55,859 nucleotides of DNA from an uncultured Actinomycetes bacterium (GTDB taxonomy: Bacteria > Actinomycetota > Actinomycetes > Nanopelagicales > Nanopelagicaceae): assembly GCA_903916385.1 (NCBI GenBank), contig CAIWWH010000043.1, positions 1 through 55,859 on the forward strand, in the 5' to 3' direction. Shown here in pieces: positions 40,957 through 50,636 of the stretch. The first letter of the stretch is position 1; the number at the start of each line of letters is the position of its first letter. The notes beneath the pieces are model-generated. The model did no database searches, was not told the origin of the DNA, and saw nothing but the letters and a program-made list of their open reading frames with translations. Made by a program: the position numbers and the translations under genes.

Positions 40957-41913
40957 TTATTGGATCTGCTCTGAGAGCGAAAGTCTGCCCGAAATTCGGG
41001 CTACCTTCACACCACCTGGGAGTGAAATCTCGCCCTGCCCATGCCAATCTGTGACCAAGGCCTCAACGGGGGCGAGGTGATCGGCAGTTAACGCACCATC
41101 CGGAACTCCCGCCGTATAGAGCGCCGAGCGCAGGACACGGATTCTGACAGCCTTGGGAAGTAAGAGCAGCTCTTCTGCCAAGAGGTTTCTCGGATCGTGA
41201 CCTTCCAAGTACTCAAGAGCCAAGAGGTCTAGAGCGTCAGCATCCTCGCGAAGAATCCGCGCACTGCGGGCGAGGGCATCAATCACCCCCGGTCCAAGAT
41301 TCGACTCCAATACGGGTAGAACTTCGCGCCGAGCACGGACCCTGGCGTACTGCAGATCAGAGTTATGGGGGTCGACCCAGGGGGCGACGGCGTTCTCCAG
41401 GCAGGCCTGCTCTGTCGTGCTTCGATCAATATCAAGGAGCGGGCGGATATAAATCCCATTTACTGGGGCGATTCCTGAGAGAGAGCGAGTACCTGACCCA
41501 CGAGCCAACCCCAAAAGAACTGATTCGGCCTGGTCGTTTTTAGTGTGTGCAAGCAAGAAATAGTCAGGGCGATATTTGGCGATCATCTCTTCAAAGGCTG
41601 CATAACGCGCGCGCCGTGCCGAAGCCTCCATCCCATCTTGTACATCGACCGTGACGGTCAGAATCTCCACCGAATTAAATCCAATTCGAAGCAGCTCTTC
41701 CTTACAGCGCAGGGCAACCATCGCGGATTCAGGTTGCAGTTGATGGTCGATGATGATTGCAACAACCTCAATATTTGCACTCTTGCATTCAAGGTAGGTG
41801 GCGATCGCAAGCGCCAATGAATCAGCGCCCCCAGACACTCCGAGCAAGATGCGGGCATCGGCAGCTTCCACCCATGGACGAACTGCTTGTCGGATTGCAA
41901 GAGTCGCCCTCAT
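40957..41913 (-). CDS. tilS: tRNA(Ile)-lysidine synthase
   Basis: PP-loop ILLGVSGGADSLALA, GLARGSGTRSLSGIAPVNG. Confidence 0.95.
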   Translation of the reverse strand: MRATLAIRQAVRPWVEAADARILLGVSGGADSLALAIATYLECKSANIEVVAIIIDHQLQPESAMVALRCKEELLRIGFNSVEILTVTVDVQDGMEASARRARYAAFEEMIAKYRPDYFLLAHTKNDQAESVLLGLARGSGTRSLSGIAPVNGIYIRPLLDIDRSTTEQACLENAVAPWVDPHNSDLQYARVRARREVLPVLESNLGPGVIDALARSARILREDADALDLLALEYLEGHDPRNLLAEELLLLPKAVRIRVLRSALYTAGVPDGALTADHLAPVEALVTDWHGQGEISLPGGVKVARISGRLSLSEQIQ

Positions 41914-41930
41914 GCTTCTAAGCCTAATTC

Positions 41931-43163
41931 CTAAACCCGACCACCCGAGGGCATGAGACCGTTGATGCTATACATATTGGAGTAGAGCAGTCCGGTTCGA
42001 GTTGAGTTGGCCTCCCACATCATTCCGTTTCCTGCGTAAATTGTGATGTGATGAATGTTCTGCACCGAACCGTCATAAGAGTAAAAGAGAAGGTCTCCTG
42101 GAATTAAGTCCGTGAGCGGAACTCTCTCGGTGTCCACAAAGAAGAGCGCAGCATTTAAGCGAGACCAGTTGGGGTAACCCAAGCCAGCGGCGTGGTAGGC
42201 GGCGTAGACGAGACCTGAGCAATCGAAGCTATTTGGACCTTGCGCTCCCCACACATAGGGCTTGCGAGCTAAAACCTGTGCTTTTGCGTAAGCCAACGCC
42301 TTCGCTCGAATCGCGTCAGTTCCACGAATTGTGGTGCGACCTTTAAAACCGCGATCGGGCCAGATCTTCGCCTGCCCTTTCGTCTTTGCTGCAGTATTTG
42401 CGCTGGATTGTTCCAACTGCCACAGAGCAAGTTGCTGCTGCAAAGTAATTCGAACATTGCGAGCCTTGGTCAATTCAGCGATTAATTGGGCTTGGATAGC
42501 GCGTAGCCGCTCAACTTCTGCTGCTTGAGCGCTCTGCGCGGCGACCGCTGCAGCTTTCGCTGCCGCCACCTTGGCAGTTGCATTGGCCTGCGCGATCTTC
42601 GCGGCGTTAGCCTGTGCTTGAGCCGCCTTGGCAATGACAAAGGCTCCTTTATATCGCTGCAACGCGACAGAATCAGATGCACCGACTTGATTGAGAACGC
42701 TGAGTCGATCAATGAGATCTTGTGGACCGTTGGATTCAAGAACGCTATTGAGAGTCGTGAAGCCGCCGCCCATGATGTAGGCATTGGCCGCCATTCGACC
42801 AATAGTTTTATTTGCCTCACTCACCGCGGTCTGGGTCAACGCGGCATGCGCGGTCGCCAGATTAAATTGATTGGTAGCAACAACAAGGTTCGCTTGTGCC
42901 GAGAGCAACTGCGCCTGGCGATGCGCCGTGACCACTGTGAGTTGTTGCAGCAGATTCTGCGCGGAGTTGAGTTGACCAGTGGCATTGGCAGCCTCAGCCG
43001 CCTTAGCATTTTCGGCTGCTTGCGCCGCTGCGATCTGGGCCTTCGTGGGAGCGGTAACTTTTGGCTTCGGTTTAGCAGTCGGGGTTGCAGCAATTGAGCT
43101 CGCAGGGGCGGCCATGAGGAGGCTGGCGCAGAGCGCCACAAGCCGAAGCTGCCGCTTATTCAT
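41931..43163 (-). CDS. Secreted NlpC/P60 peptidoglycan hydrolase with N-terminal Ala-rich coiled coil
   Basis: Catalytic NSFDCSGLVYAAYHAAG and HHITIYAGNGMMWEA; signal peptide; start at internal ATG 43163 favoured over TTG 43172. Confidence 0.9.
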   Translation of the reverse strand: MNKRQLRLVALCASLLMAAPASSIAATPTAKPKPKVTAPTKAQIAAAQAAENAKAAEAANATGQLNSAQNLLQQLTVVTAHRQAQLLSAQANLVVATNQFNLATAHAALTQTAVSEANKTIGRMAANAYIMGGGFTTLNSVLESNGPQDLIDRLSVLNQVGASDSVALQRYKGAFVIAKAAQAQANAAKIAQANATAKVAAAKAAAVAAQSAQAAEVERLRAIQAQLIAELTKARNVRITLQQQLALWQLEQSSANTAAKTKGQAKIWPDRGFKGRTTIRGTDAIRAKALAYAKAQVLARKPYVWGAQGPNSFDCSGLVYAAYHAAGLGYPNWSRLNAALFFVDTERVPLTDLIPGDLLFYSYDGSVQNIHHITIYAGNGMMWEANSTRTGLLYSNMYSINGLMPSGGRV

Positions 43164-43256
43164 AAAGGTCAACCTAACGCTGAGGAAGTAACACTTAAGG
43201 ATAAGTGATCGCCCTGAGCCAGAGCCCTATTTAATGATTGAGAGTTTGCTGTGTCT

Positions 43257-44048
43257 CTAATTAGCTACATCTCGCCGCTTGAAGAGTACGGCGACGATTG
43301 AAAAGCCAACGATGAGGTAGGCCGCGGCGATCCCCATGGACCAGTGGTAACTGACTGTTAGCGATCCGCCTTGAGCGACGTTGTCGAAATTCTGACCCGG
43401 CAACCACTTTTGGGTACTTGAAACAACTCCCGCCAAGATATTTTCTAGGATCAGTGACCAAATAACTCCGGTAGCAATCGAACTGATCGGCGAGCGGAAG
43501 AGTAGCCCGAGAATCATTCCGAAAGTTCCGAATGCAATTGTTCCCAGGAGCACATTGATAAAGGTCTTCCCGAGGAGGGCAAGAGCACTGGCTGTGAACC
43601 AGGCGCTCGTCGTTACCTTGGCATGAGGTGCAAGGGAGTACGAGACTGCAATCGCAACGATTGCATCTATAACCACTAGAGCAATGGCAAAGATGATCAT
43701 AGAAAGATACTTACCTGCGAGAATCTTCATGCGCGATGGTTGGCGCACTAAGAGGTTGCGTAGTGTGCCGAGTGAGTACTCCTGTGCCGTCTGCGAGGCG
43801 AAGACGCAGAGCGCGGTGATACCCAAGAAGAAAGAAACAATCTTAAATCCGTAGATCAGACCTGTAGCCGAGCCCAGCGTTGCAGGAGAGATAATCTCGC
43901 CGCGTTGACCGTTGCCCTGCCCAGAGTTTGCTCGAAGAAAGACGATTGAGGTGAAGAGCGCGGTGAGAGCTGCGACGACGAGAATCGTCGAAATCAAGAG
44001 GGTGGGGCGGCGGAGCTTACGTAGTTCCGCCTTCATAACATTAAACAT
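43257..44048 (-). CDS. ABC transporter permease (ABC-2 type)
   Basis: FNVMKAELRKLRRPTLLISTILVVAAL; six-TM-like pattern; adjacent to ATPase. Confidence 0.85.
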   Translation of the reverse strand: MFNVMKAELRKLRRPTLLISTILVVAALTALFTSIVFLRANSGQGNGQRGEIISPATLGSATGLIYGFKIVSFFLGITALCVFASQTAQEYSLGTLRNLLVRQPSRMKILAGKYLSMIIFAIALVVIDAIVAIAVSYSLAPHAKVTTSAWFTASALALLGKTFINVLLGTIAFGTFGMILGLLFRSPISSIATGVIWSLILENILAGVVSSTQKWLPGQNFDNVAQGGSLTVSYHWSMGIAAAYLIVGFSIVAVLFKRRDVAN

Positions 44049-44050
44049 TC

Positions 44051-44956
44051 TTACTCCCCCGTCATTTCAAAGAAGGTCTCTTCTAGCGTTGGTTGGGTGG
44101 CGGTGAGTTCAGCCAGTGTGATGCCTGCATTAAAGGCGAGACGATTAAGCGTTGCTCCCCAGTCGGCATCTCCGACGATATGCACAGCACCGCCTTCGAC
44201 ACTTGCCGTATGGCCATGACGCGTTGCAATTTCAACCAACTTGTTGAGATCAACGGTGAACTCGGGCTTAGCAATAAGTGTGGCAGTTTGTGCTGCAAGT
44301 AAATCTTGCGTCCGACCGGAGAAGAGGACTTCACCTTCGCGCAACATCACGAGGTATTCGGAGATCTGCTCTAACTCGGATAGCAGGTGTGAAGATACAA
44401 ATACGCTGGTGCCATCGCTAGCTAAATCCTTAATCAGGTTGCGAATCTCTTGAATTCCCGACGGGTCCAAACCATTTGTTGGCTCATCGAGGACGAGCAA
44501 CTTGGGATTTGGTAGAAGGGCGGCAGCAATTCCTAGGCGTTGCTTCATTCCAAGTGAGTATGTCTTGTACTTCGATCCTCCGCGATCAGCTAAGCCGACC
44601 TTCTCGAGTAAAGATGCAACGCGCTCTTGTGGAAAGCCGCCGAGTGAGGCAAGGACGCGGAGGTTTTCTGCGCCAGAGAGCGCAGGGTAGAAAGCGGGCC
44701 CTTCGATCATGGCGCCAACGCGTGGAAGATAACGTTCGGGATGTGTGATGTTCTCACCTAACACCGTGCCAGTACCGCCACTAGGGGTGATCAGTCCTAA
44801 CAACATGCGAATCGTTGTGGTCTTGCCGGATCCATTGGGACCGACAAAGCCACAGACTGTTCCGAGCGGTACTTCAAAGGTGGCGTGCGAGAGCGCGCTG
44901 CGCTCCCCGTAAATCTTCGTTAGATCTCTTACTGAGATTGCAGTCGTCATGCTCAC
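44051..44956 (-). CDS. ABC transporter ATP-binding protein
   Basis: Walker A GPNGSGKTTT, signature YSLGMKQRLGIAAALL, Walker B LLVLDEPTNGLDP. Confidence 0.95.
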   Translation of the reverse strand: MSMTTAISVRDLTKIYGERSALSHATFEVPLGTVCGFVGPNGSGKTTTIRMLLGLITPSGGTGTVLGENITHPERYLPRVGAMIEGPAFYPALSGAENLRVLASLGGFPQERVASLLEKVGLADRGGSKYKTYSLGMKQRLGIAAALLPNPKLLVLDEPTNGLDPSGIQEIRNLIKDLASDGTSVFVSSHLLSELEQISEYLVMLREGEVLFSGRTQDLLAAQTATLIAKPEFTVDLNKLVEIATRHGHTASVEGGAVHIVGDADWGATLNRLAFNAGITLAELTATQPTLEETFFEMTGE

Positions 44957-45009
44957 ACCCTACGACTATTGGCTGAGAAATGTTTGGGGATTCTCTGGCT
45001 GTTGACTGT

Positions 45010-45900
45010 CTAGACGGAGTGCTTAGCCAGAATGGTTGCTATGACCAGAATGAGGGAATAGATGCTCAGATAAGTGATTGACCAGTGAAAAAGTCTAAGA
45101 GCAGAGCGCCCCGAATCTTGACCGGCGATCTTGATGAGCTCGGTCGCGAAGCCTATCGAGAGAAGCGCGGTGACCACGTAACTCCACCACGGTAGGTGGG
45201 CACTAAAAAGCACCAAGATAGAGAAGAGCACCATGAATACCGAGTGAAACCACATCTGCTTCTGCACAGATTTGATAGATGCAACAACCGGAAGCATAGG
45301 GATTCCAGCAGCCGCGTAATCCTCTTTATATTTAATGGCGAGCGCCCAGAAATGTGGCGGGGTCCAGAAAAAGATAAGGAAGAAGAAGAGCCAGGCGGTG
45401 AGCGATAGCGAGTTGGTGATTGCAGCCCAACCGATCAAGACCGGCATACATCCAGCTATCCCGCCCCAAACAATATTTTGAGAGGTACGTCGCTTCAGCC
45501 AGATTGTGTAGCCAACTACGTAAAAGAAGATTGCTAAAAAGGTAAGGAGTGTGGCTAATACCGTGGTGAATATCAGAAAGATCAGCAGAGAGAGAATGGT
45601 AATAACTAGGGAGAAGGCGACCGCCTGCTGTTGATTGATCTCTCCGCTCACCAAAGGACGATTGCTGGTGCGCTGCATCTTGCGATCGGATTCAACCTCA
45701 ATCACCATATTGAACGCATTCGACGCGCCAGCAGCCAGAGTCCCACCAATGAGAGTCGCAAGCGTGACACCTAAACCGGGAAACTTGTGCGCGTGGTTCT
45801 GAGCGTAGGTGGCCATAAAGAGTGCAGGAAGCGTCGTGACGAGTAAGAGTTCGACGACCCGCAACTTCATTAGTGCCACATAGGCGCCTACATGGCTCAT
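45010..45900 (-). CDS. ctaB: Protoheme IX farnesyltransferase (heme O synthase)
   Basis: UbiA-family NMVIEVESDRKMQRTSNRPLVSGEI, IFFWTPPHFWALAIKYKEDYAAAGIPMLP. Confidence 0.95.
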   Translation of the reverse strand: MSHVGAYVALMKLRVVELLLVTTLPALFMATYAQNHAHKFPGLGVTLATLIGGTLAAGASNAFNMVIEVESDRKMQRTSNRPLVSGEINQQQAVAFSLVITILSLLIFLIFTTVLATLLTFLAIFFYVVGYTIWLKRRTSQNIVWGGIAGCMPVLIGWAAITNSLSLTAWLFFFLIFFWTPPHFWALAIKYKEDYAAAGIPMLPVVASIKSVQKQMWFHSVFMVLFSILVLFSAHLPWWSYVVTALLSIGFATELIKIAGQDSGRSALRLFHWSITYLSIYSLILVIATILAKHSV

Positions 45901-45924
45901 ATCTTGATTCTACCCATCAAAACC

Positions 45925-47040
45925 TTAGTTCAGGGGCTTGGCGATACTCCCCAGCATTTGATCTATCGTCACACGTGCCGCCTGCCGTGCGCTCTCTAGG
46001 TTATGAATGTGATTAGCGACAATCGCGAATACATATTGATTAGGACCAACAGTGACATAGCCAGCGAGGCTTACGGTGGTGTTGATCCATCCCGTCTTGG
46101 CATGGACGAGCCCAACTGCCTGCGGCGCATCATTAACAAAGCGAGTTTTTAGGGTTCCCGTCAGTCCCGCGGTTGGAAGGCCATCCTCAATCACCTTGAA
46201 TTTTGGATCTTTGGAGATTGCAAGGAGCAAGTCGGCGACCTGGCGCGCGGTAACTCGTGTCTGGTGGGAGAGGCCATTGCCGTCGTAAATCTGCAGGCCA
46301 TTCGATGAGATACCTATGTCACTGAGAGTCTTTTCGAAGGCAACTTGTAACCCAGCGGTGTCTGTTCCAAATCCCATGGCTCGCGCCGCAGTCCGCGCCA
46401 GTCGATCTGCTAACACGTTATCGCTATACAGGAGAGTGAACTCGATAATTTTGGAGAGTGGTGGAGATTCGATGGAAGCTATGGGTGTGGCCGCATCGGC
46501 AACAGAACTAACTTTTACTGGCGTAATAATTAGGTGGCCATAGAAGTAGTGCTGCAGAATTGAGATATCACTTGAGTAAACGTTGTCGTACTCCAAAGTG
46601 ATCCGCTTTAGGTCGGGGTGTAGGTCTAACAGTTTGTTGATCAAAGTTGGCGAAAATGCCCGCTGATACTTCTGCGCTTCAAATGGACTCGCGGTCAACC
46701 AGGGGTCGGCACTTCCCGCGAGGATGAAGGTACCTGGGGTCGCTGTTTCACTAATTGTTGTTTTAAAGGTGAGATCTGGACTCAATGCATTGAGCACGGT
46801 AGTCATCGAGAACAACTTGAGCACTGATGCCGGAGCTCGCTCGACATCGGCATCCCGAGAGTAAATTGTCTCGTTCGTTGTCGGATCAATGAGAACAATT
46901 CCAGGACTTGCCAAAGTTGGCGAGTCCGCTAACTTCACAAATAGTGGTGGAAGAGTGAAAGCCTGTGCGGGAAGCGTCGTGGAGAAGAGAAACGCGAAGA
47001 CAGTCGCACCGACTGCGACGACTTTCCCCCTGCGCAACAT
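45925..47040 (-). CDS. D-alanyl-D-alanine carboxypeptidase/endopeptidase (PBP4, S13 family)
   Basis: SxxK ASVLKLFS, SxN YSDNVLADRL, KTG HAKTGWINTT; signal peptide; start trimmed to ATG 47040. Confidence 0.9.
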   Translation of the reverse strand: MLRRGKVVAVGATVFAFLFSTTLPAQAFTLPPLFVKLADSPTLASPGIVLIDPTTNETIYSRDADVERAPASVLKLFSMTTVLNALSPDLTFKTTISETATPGTFILAGSADPWLTASPFEAQKYQRAFSPTLINKLLDLHPDLKRITLEYDNVYSSDISILQHYFYGHLIITPVKVSSVADAATPIASIESPPLSKIIEFTLLYSDNVLADRLARTAARAMGFGTDTAGLQVAFEKTLSDIGISSNGLQIYDGNGLSHQTRVTARQVADLLLAISKDPKFKVIEDGLPTAGLTGTLKTRFVNDAPQAVGLVHAKTGWINTTVSLAGYVTVGPNQYVFAIVANHIHNLESARQAARVTIDQMLGSIAKPLN

Positions 47041-47091
47041 GGAGGCGATTATGCACCTAGAAGGTGAGAATCGATGGATTAGGGTTACGCC

Positions 47092-47730
47092 GTGGCAGCA
47101 GAGATTGGACCCGGCGAGTTCTTCCCAGTCGTGGGAGTGGGCCCGCACGCGCAGCCGTGGCCGGTCGGCGAAAAATTTGATCCTGAACTGCTATCAAATG
47201 GCGACCGCCGCAATGTGCTAGATCACTACAGATATTGGAGAGTTGAGGCGATAGTTGCCGATCTCGATAGCAAACGCCATCCACTCCAGATTGCAATTGA
47301 GAATTGGCAACATGATTTAAATATTGGTTCGGTAGTCCGGACCGCTAATGCATTTAATGTCACTTTTGTACATATTGTGGGCAAGCGGGATTGGAATCGT
47401 CGCGGGGCGATGGTGACCGATAAATATTTGCATGTGCTTCATCACCCGACCGTTGCGGATTTTTCACAATGGTGTACCGACAATGACACACCCATCATCG
47501 GAATCGATAATCTTCCGGTCTCCAAACAGTTAGAAAATTTTCCGCTGCCCGAGAAGTGCGTACTCTTCTTCGGGCAAGAAGGTGCGGGAATGTCCGACGA
47601 AGCCGTCGCGATTTGCTCCGTTGTGCTCGCTATACAACAGTATGGATCAACGCGTTCGATGAATGCTTCGGCGGCAGGTGCGATCGCCATGTATGCCTGG
47701 GCGATGCAACACCTGAATCCAAATATGTAG
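47092..47730 (+). CDS. TrmH/SpoU-family RNA methyltransferase
   Basis: NWQHDLNIGSVVRTANAFNV, LFFGQEGAGMSDEAV, QYGSTRSMNASAAGAIAMYAW. Confidence 0.92.
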   Translation: MAAEIGPGEFFPVVGVGPHAQPWPVGEKFDPELLSNGDRRNVLDHYRYWRVEAIVADLDSKRHPLQIAIENWQHDLNIGSVVRTANAFNVTFVHIVGKRDWNRRGAMVTDKYLHVLHHPTVADFSQWCTDNDTPIIGIDNLPVSKQLENFPLPEKCVLFFGQEGAGMSDEAVAICSVVLAIQQYGSTRSMNASAAGAIAMYAWAMQHLNPNM

Positions 47731-47742
47731 CTGCGCTACAAA

Positions 47743-48675
47743 TTAATCTTCTGTCACCTCAGTCACAGAAGTCAGGCGGCGCTCAATTTCATCAGCCTCA
47801 TCGATACGACCGAGTTGGCGCAGGACTCCAGCAATATGACGCTCAATTTCGACAATGAAATCAAAGTCCTTCCAATCACTCTCGGTGGCGATCTCTAGAA
47901 CTCGCTCTAAGGTATCGAGACCCTCTTGCTCTTCGCCGGTAATGATCTGTGCCTTACCAACCTCAAGTAGTGAGTAGGTCTCACGCCGATGGTCGTGCGC
48001 GGTGACAAAGACATCGAGTGACTTTTGAGCCGCGATGAGAGCTTCTTCGCCTAAACCAAGCTCAATAAGAGCGTGTGCGATCTTCTGATCACAGCGGGCA
48101 ACATTGATGACCTCTTTGAGGCTCTTGAAGAGAGCACGTGCCTCGCGGAAAGCCTCAAGTGATTGCTCGTGATTACCGAGTTCGCGATGAGCGCAACCGA
48201 TCAGATGTAAATCATTGGCCGCGCCGGATTCATTGCCATCGACGAGGTGCTCCTGAACGCATTCGCGCATGCATTCGATCGTTTTAACGTAATCCTTTGC
48301 TCCAAAGCACCACTCGCCTAGGGTGCAGGCGAGATCAATCGCGAGTGGCGATTTCGACTCGCGAAGTAGATCAACCGCCTTGCTCATTGCTGAAGCAGCT
48401 TCGGAGTTCCTCTTCAATTGATTGAGGTTGTAACCAATCGCGGAGTATGCCTGGGCCAAACCATCGGCTGGGGCCACCGACCCAAGTTCGGTGTATATAT
48501 CTCGGGCAGTCTCAGCAAGCGCTAAGGCTTCGTCATACTGGCCACGTGCATATATCCGAGCGCTTAATTCGTAATAAGTATTGGCGCGTTCCAAACCTGT
48601 TGTTTCTGGGATTCGCTCCCACAACATCTCTTCGGTGACAATGTCATCTAAGCCGTTATCTTCATCGTCGCTCAA
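47743..48675 (-). CDS. Tetratricopeptide-repeat protein
   Basis: Repeated TPR helices (YYELSARIYARGQYDEALALAETARDIY..., LGNHEQSLEAFREARALFKSL); TTG start at 48675 chosen because AGGGGG lies 8 nt upstream; ORF extends open to 48819. Confidence 0.75.
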   Translation of the reverse strand: MSDDEDNGLDDIVTEEMLWERIPETTGLERANTYYELSARIYARGQYDEALALAETARDIYTELGSVAPADGLAQAYSAIGYNLNQLKRNSEAASAMSKAVDLLRESKSPLAIDLACTLGEWCFGAKDYVKTIECMRECVQEHLVDGNESGAANDLHLIGCAHRELGNHEQSLEAFREARALFKSLKEVINVARCDQKIAHALIELGLGEEALIAAQKSLDVFVTAHDHRRETYSLLEVGKAQIITGEEQEGLDTLERVLEIATESDWKDFDFIVEIERHIAGVLRQLGRIDEADEIERRLTSVTEVTED

Positions 48676-48701
48676 GGTTTGTCCCCCTGTATGCCCTAGG
48701 T

Positions 48702-48749
48702 CACTCTCCACACGCTTACTCCCCACGCCGGGAGCAATGTGTTTGAGTG
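48702..48749. promoter_or_regulatory. Nested inverted repeats forming a long potential hairpin in a divergent intergenic region
   Basis: CACTC(48702-48706)/GAGTG(48745-48749), ACAC(48710-48713)/GTGT(48739-48742), CTCCC(48719-48723)/GGGAG(48730-48734), strictly nested. Confidence 0.4.
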
Positions 48750-48812
48750 CTTCCCTTACACTAGCAAGTTGCTGGTTAACCGTGCAGCGCAACGCAGGAC
48801 GTATCCTTAGGT

Positions 48813-49523
48813 ATGGCATTAAATCGACGTGAATTTTTGCGGGGAAGTGCCGCTGTGGCGGGGGCTAGCCTCATTTCGGGCATAACGGACCTCAGCGTGG
48901 GAAGTGACGCAGCGATTGCGGCAAATCCAGATATTGCGAATGGTTCGCGTTCTAAACCTCAGGTTGCTCTAACTTTTCACGGAGCTGGTGATCCAGCTCT
49001 AGTTCAGAAACTGCTCTCTATCTTTAAGAGTTCATCGACTCCGGTTTCTGTCTTTGCCATCGGTACCTGGCTTCGCGGATATCCTGCAGTCGCAAAGCAG
49101 ATGCTCGATGCCGGTTATGACATTGGAAATCACACAATGAATCATTATCAGATGAAAACGCTCAACGCTAAGAGAGTCGACTCAGAAATTGCGGGCTGCG
49201 CAGCTGAGTTGAAGAAATTAATCGGCAACCATGGCAAGTGGTTTCGTCCATCGGGAACACAATATTCAAATGCGATCATTCGCGCCGCTGCGTTGAAATA
49301 CGGCTACAAACAATGCATTGCCTATGATGTGGATTCTCACGACTATCAAGATGTTGGAAAGAGAACGGTTCTTGCAGATATCAGCAAGGTGATTCAAAAT
49401 GGCAGCATCGTAAGCATGCACTTTGGGCACCAGGACACCATTGATGCGATGCCCGCTCTTCTCGAAAATCTGCATGCAAAAGGACTAACCCCAGTCACCT
49501 TAACTACCTTGCTAGGAGCGTAA
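48813..49523 (+). CDS. Tat-exported polysaccharide deacetylase (NodB)-like protein with altered motif 1
   Basis: Twin-arginine signal NRREFLRGSAAVAGASL; VALTFHGAGDP in place of TFDDGP; IGNHTMNHYQM (HxxxH) retained; WFRPSGTQYS. Confidence 0.82.
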   Translation: MALNRREFLRGSAAVAGASLISGITDLSVGSDAAIAANPDIANGSRSKPQVALTFHGAGDPALVQKLLSIFKSSSTPVSVFAIGTWLRGYPAVAKQMLDAGYDIGNHTMNHYQMKTLNAKRVDSEIAGCAAELKKLIGNHGKWFRPSGTQYSNAIIRAAALKYGYKQCIAYDVDSHDYQDVGKRTVLADISKVIQNGSIVSMHFGHQDTIDAMPALLENLHAKGLTPVTLTTLLGA

Positions 49524-49529
49524 TTTCGG

Positions 49530-50636
49530 ATGAAGAAGCAGGTCGCTTTATTGGTGGCTCTCGCAGTATTAGTCCCCATCGCGGGAGCACAGGCAGCACC
49601 ATTGCCGGGCATGCCACCCGTGACAAACCCCAATGATATTTACGCGGCAGACCGCCCCAATAATCTAAGTCCAGTTGTAGTTGGTTTCCCGGAGCGCGTC
49701 TACGTGCCAAACCACACCAGTAATACCGTGACCGAAATTGACCCGAAGACTTTTAAGATCATTCGCACATTTAAGACGCCTGCCGGCCCTCAGCACGTGG
49801 TGCCATCGTGGGATCTCAAGACCCTTTGGGTCAATGACAATGCCGGAAACTACCTGACCCCCATCGATCCCATGACAGGGTTACCCGGAAAATCAATTTA
49901 CGTTCATGATCCTTACAACCTCTACTTCACACCAAATGGAAAGTACGCAGTCGTGATGGCTGAAGCAGACAAGCAGATGGTCTTCCGTGATCCACATACA
50001 ATGGCTATCAAGAAGGTTGTTCCAGTCCCTTGCCCCGGCCTCAACCACGCTGATTGGAGCGCAGACGGCACCTTCTTCGTCGCTACCTGCGAGTTTTCAG
50101 GGCAGATTCTCTTGATGGATACCGCAAAGATGAAGGTACTCAAGGTTGTCAGCCTTCCTCACACCTACACAAAGATGCCTATGCCTCAGGATGTGAAGAT
50201 CTCTCCGGATGGTTCTACCTTCTACATCGCGGACATGATGTCTAACGGCGTGTGGGTGATGCCGGCAAATAACTTTGGAACCTTCTCCTTTATCAAAACC
50301 GGGATTGAAGCGCACGGCATGTATGTAACGCGCGATTCAAAAGATCTCTTGATAACGAATCGAGGCGAAGGTAGCGTCTCGGTTCTCCGCTTCTCCGATA
50401 ACAAGTTAATAGCAAAGTGGAAGATTCCGGGCGGAGGCTCCCCCGATATGGGAGGAATTTCTGCTGATGGCACCCAATTCTGGGTCTCCGGGCGCTATGA
50501 CAACGTGGTGTATGTCTTTGATATCGTCCACGGCAAATTCCTACGCAGCATCAAAGTAGGTAAGGAACCACACGGTCTGGCGATTTATCCCCAGCCTGGT
50601 CGCTATTCCCTCGGACATACGGGAGTATTTAGGTAA
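49530..50636 (+). CDS. Secreted YncE/cytochrome-d1-like beta-propeller protein
   Basis: Signal peptide MKKQVALLVALAVLVPIAGAQA; repeated blades (VYVPNHTSNTVTEIDPKTFKIIRTFKTPAGPQHV ... VVYVFDIVHGKFLRSIKVGKEPHGLAIYP). Confidence 0.82.
   Translation: MKKQVALLVALAVLVPIAGAQAAPLPGMPPVTNPNDIYAADRPNNLSPVVVGFPERVYVPNHTSNTVTEIDPKTFKIIRTFKTPAGPQHVVPSWDLKTLWVNDNAGNYLTPIDPMTGLPGKSIYVHDPYNLYFTPNGKYAVVMAEADKQMVFRDPHTMAIKKVVPVPCPGLNHADWSADGTFFVATCEFSGQILLMDTAKMKVLKVVSLPHTYTKMPMPQDVKISPDGSTFYIADMMSNGVWVMPANNFGTFSFIKTGIEAHGMYVTRDSKDLLITNRGEGSVSVLRFSDNKLIAKWKIPGGGSPDMGGISADGTQFWVSGRYDNVVYVFDIVHGKFLRSIKVGKEPHGLAIYPQPGRYSLGHTGVFR

Noticed and set aside
42525-43097. 190-aa + strand ORF
   Set aside because: Antisense to the Ala-rich coiled coil of the NlpC/P60 gene; low-complexity shadow reading frame with no recognisable domain.
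43164-43256. Possible c-di-AMP (ydaO-type) riboswitch upstream of the NlpC/P60 gene, as known for some actinobacterial wall hydrolases
   Set aside because: The gap is under 100 nt and I could not find the conserved ydaO core; only a short CACTTA-AGGA-TAAGTG hairpin (43192-43207) is present.
48745-48768. GAGTGCTTCCCTTACACTAG as a CIRCE/HrcA element
   Set aside because: CIRCE is TTAGCACTC-N9-GAGTGCTAA; the half-sites here do not match in order or spacing.
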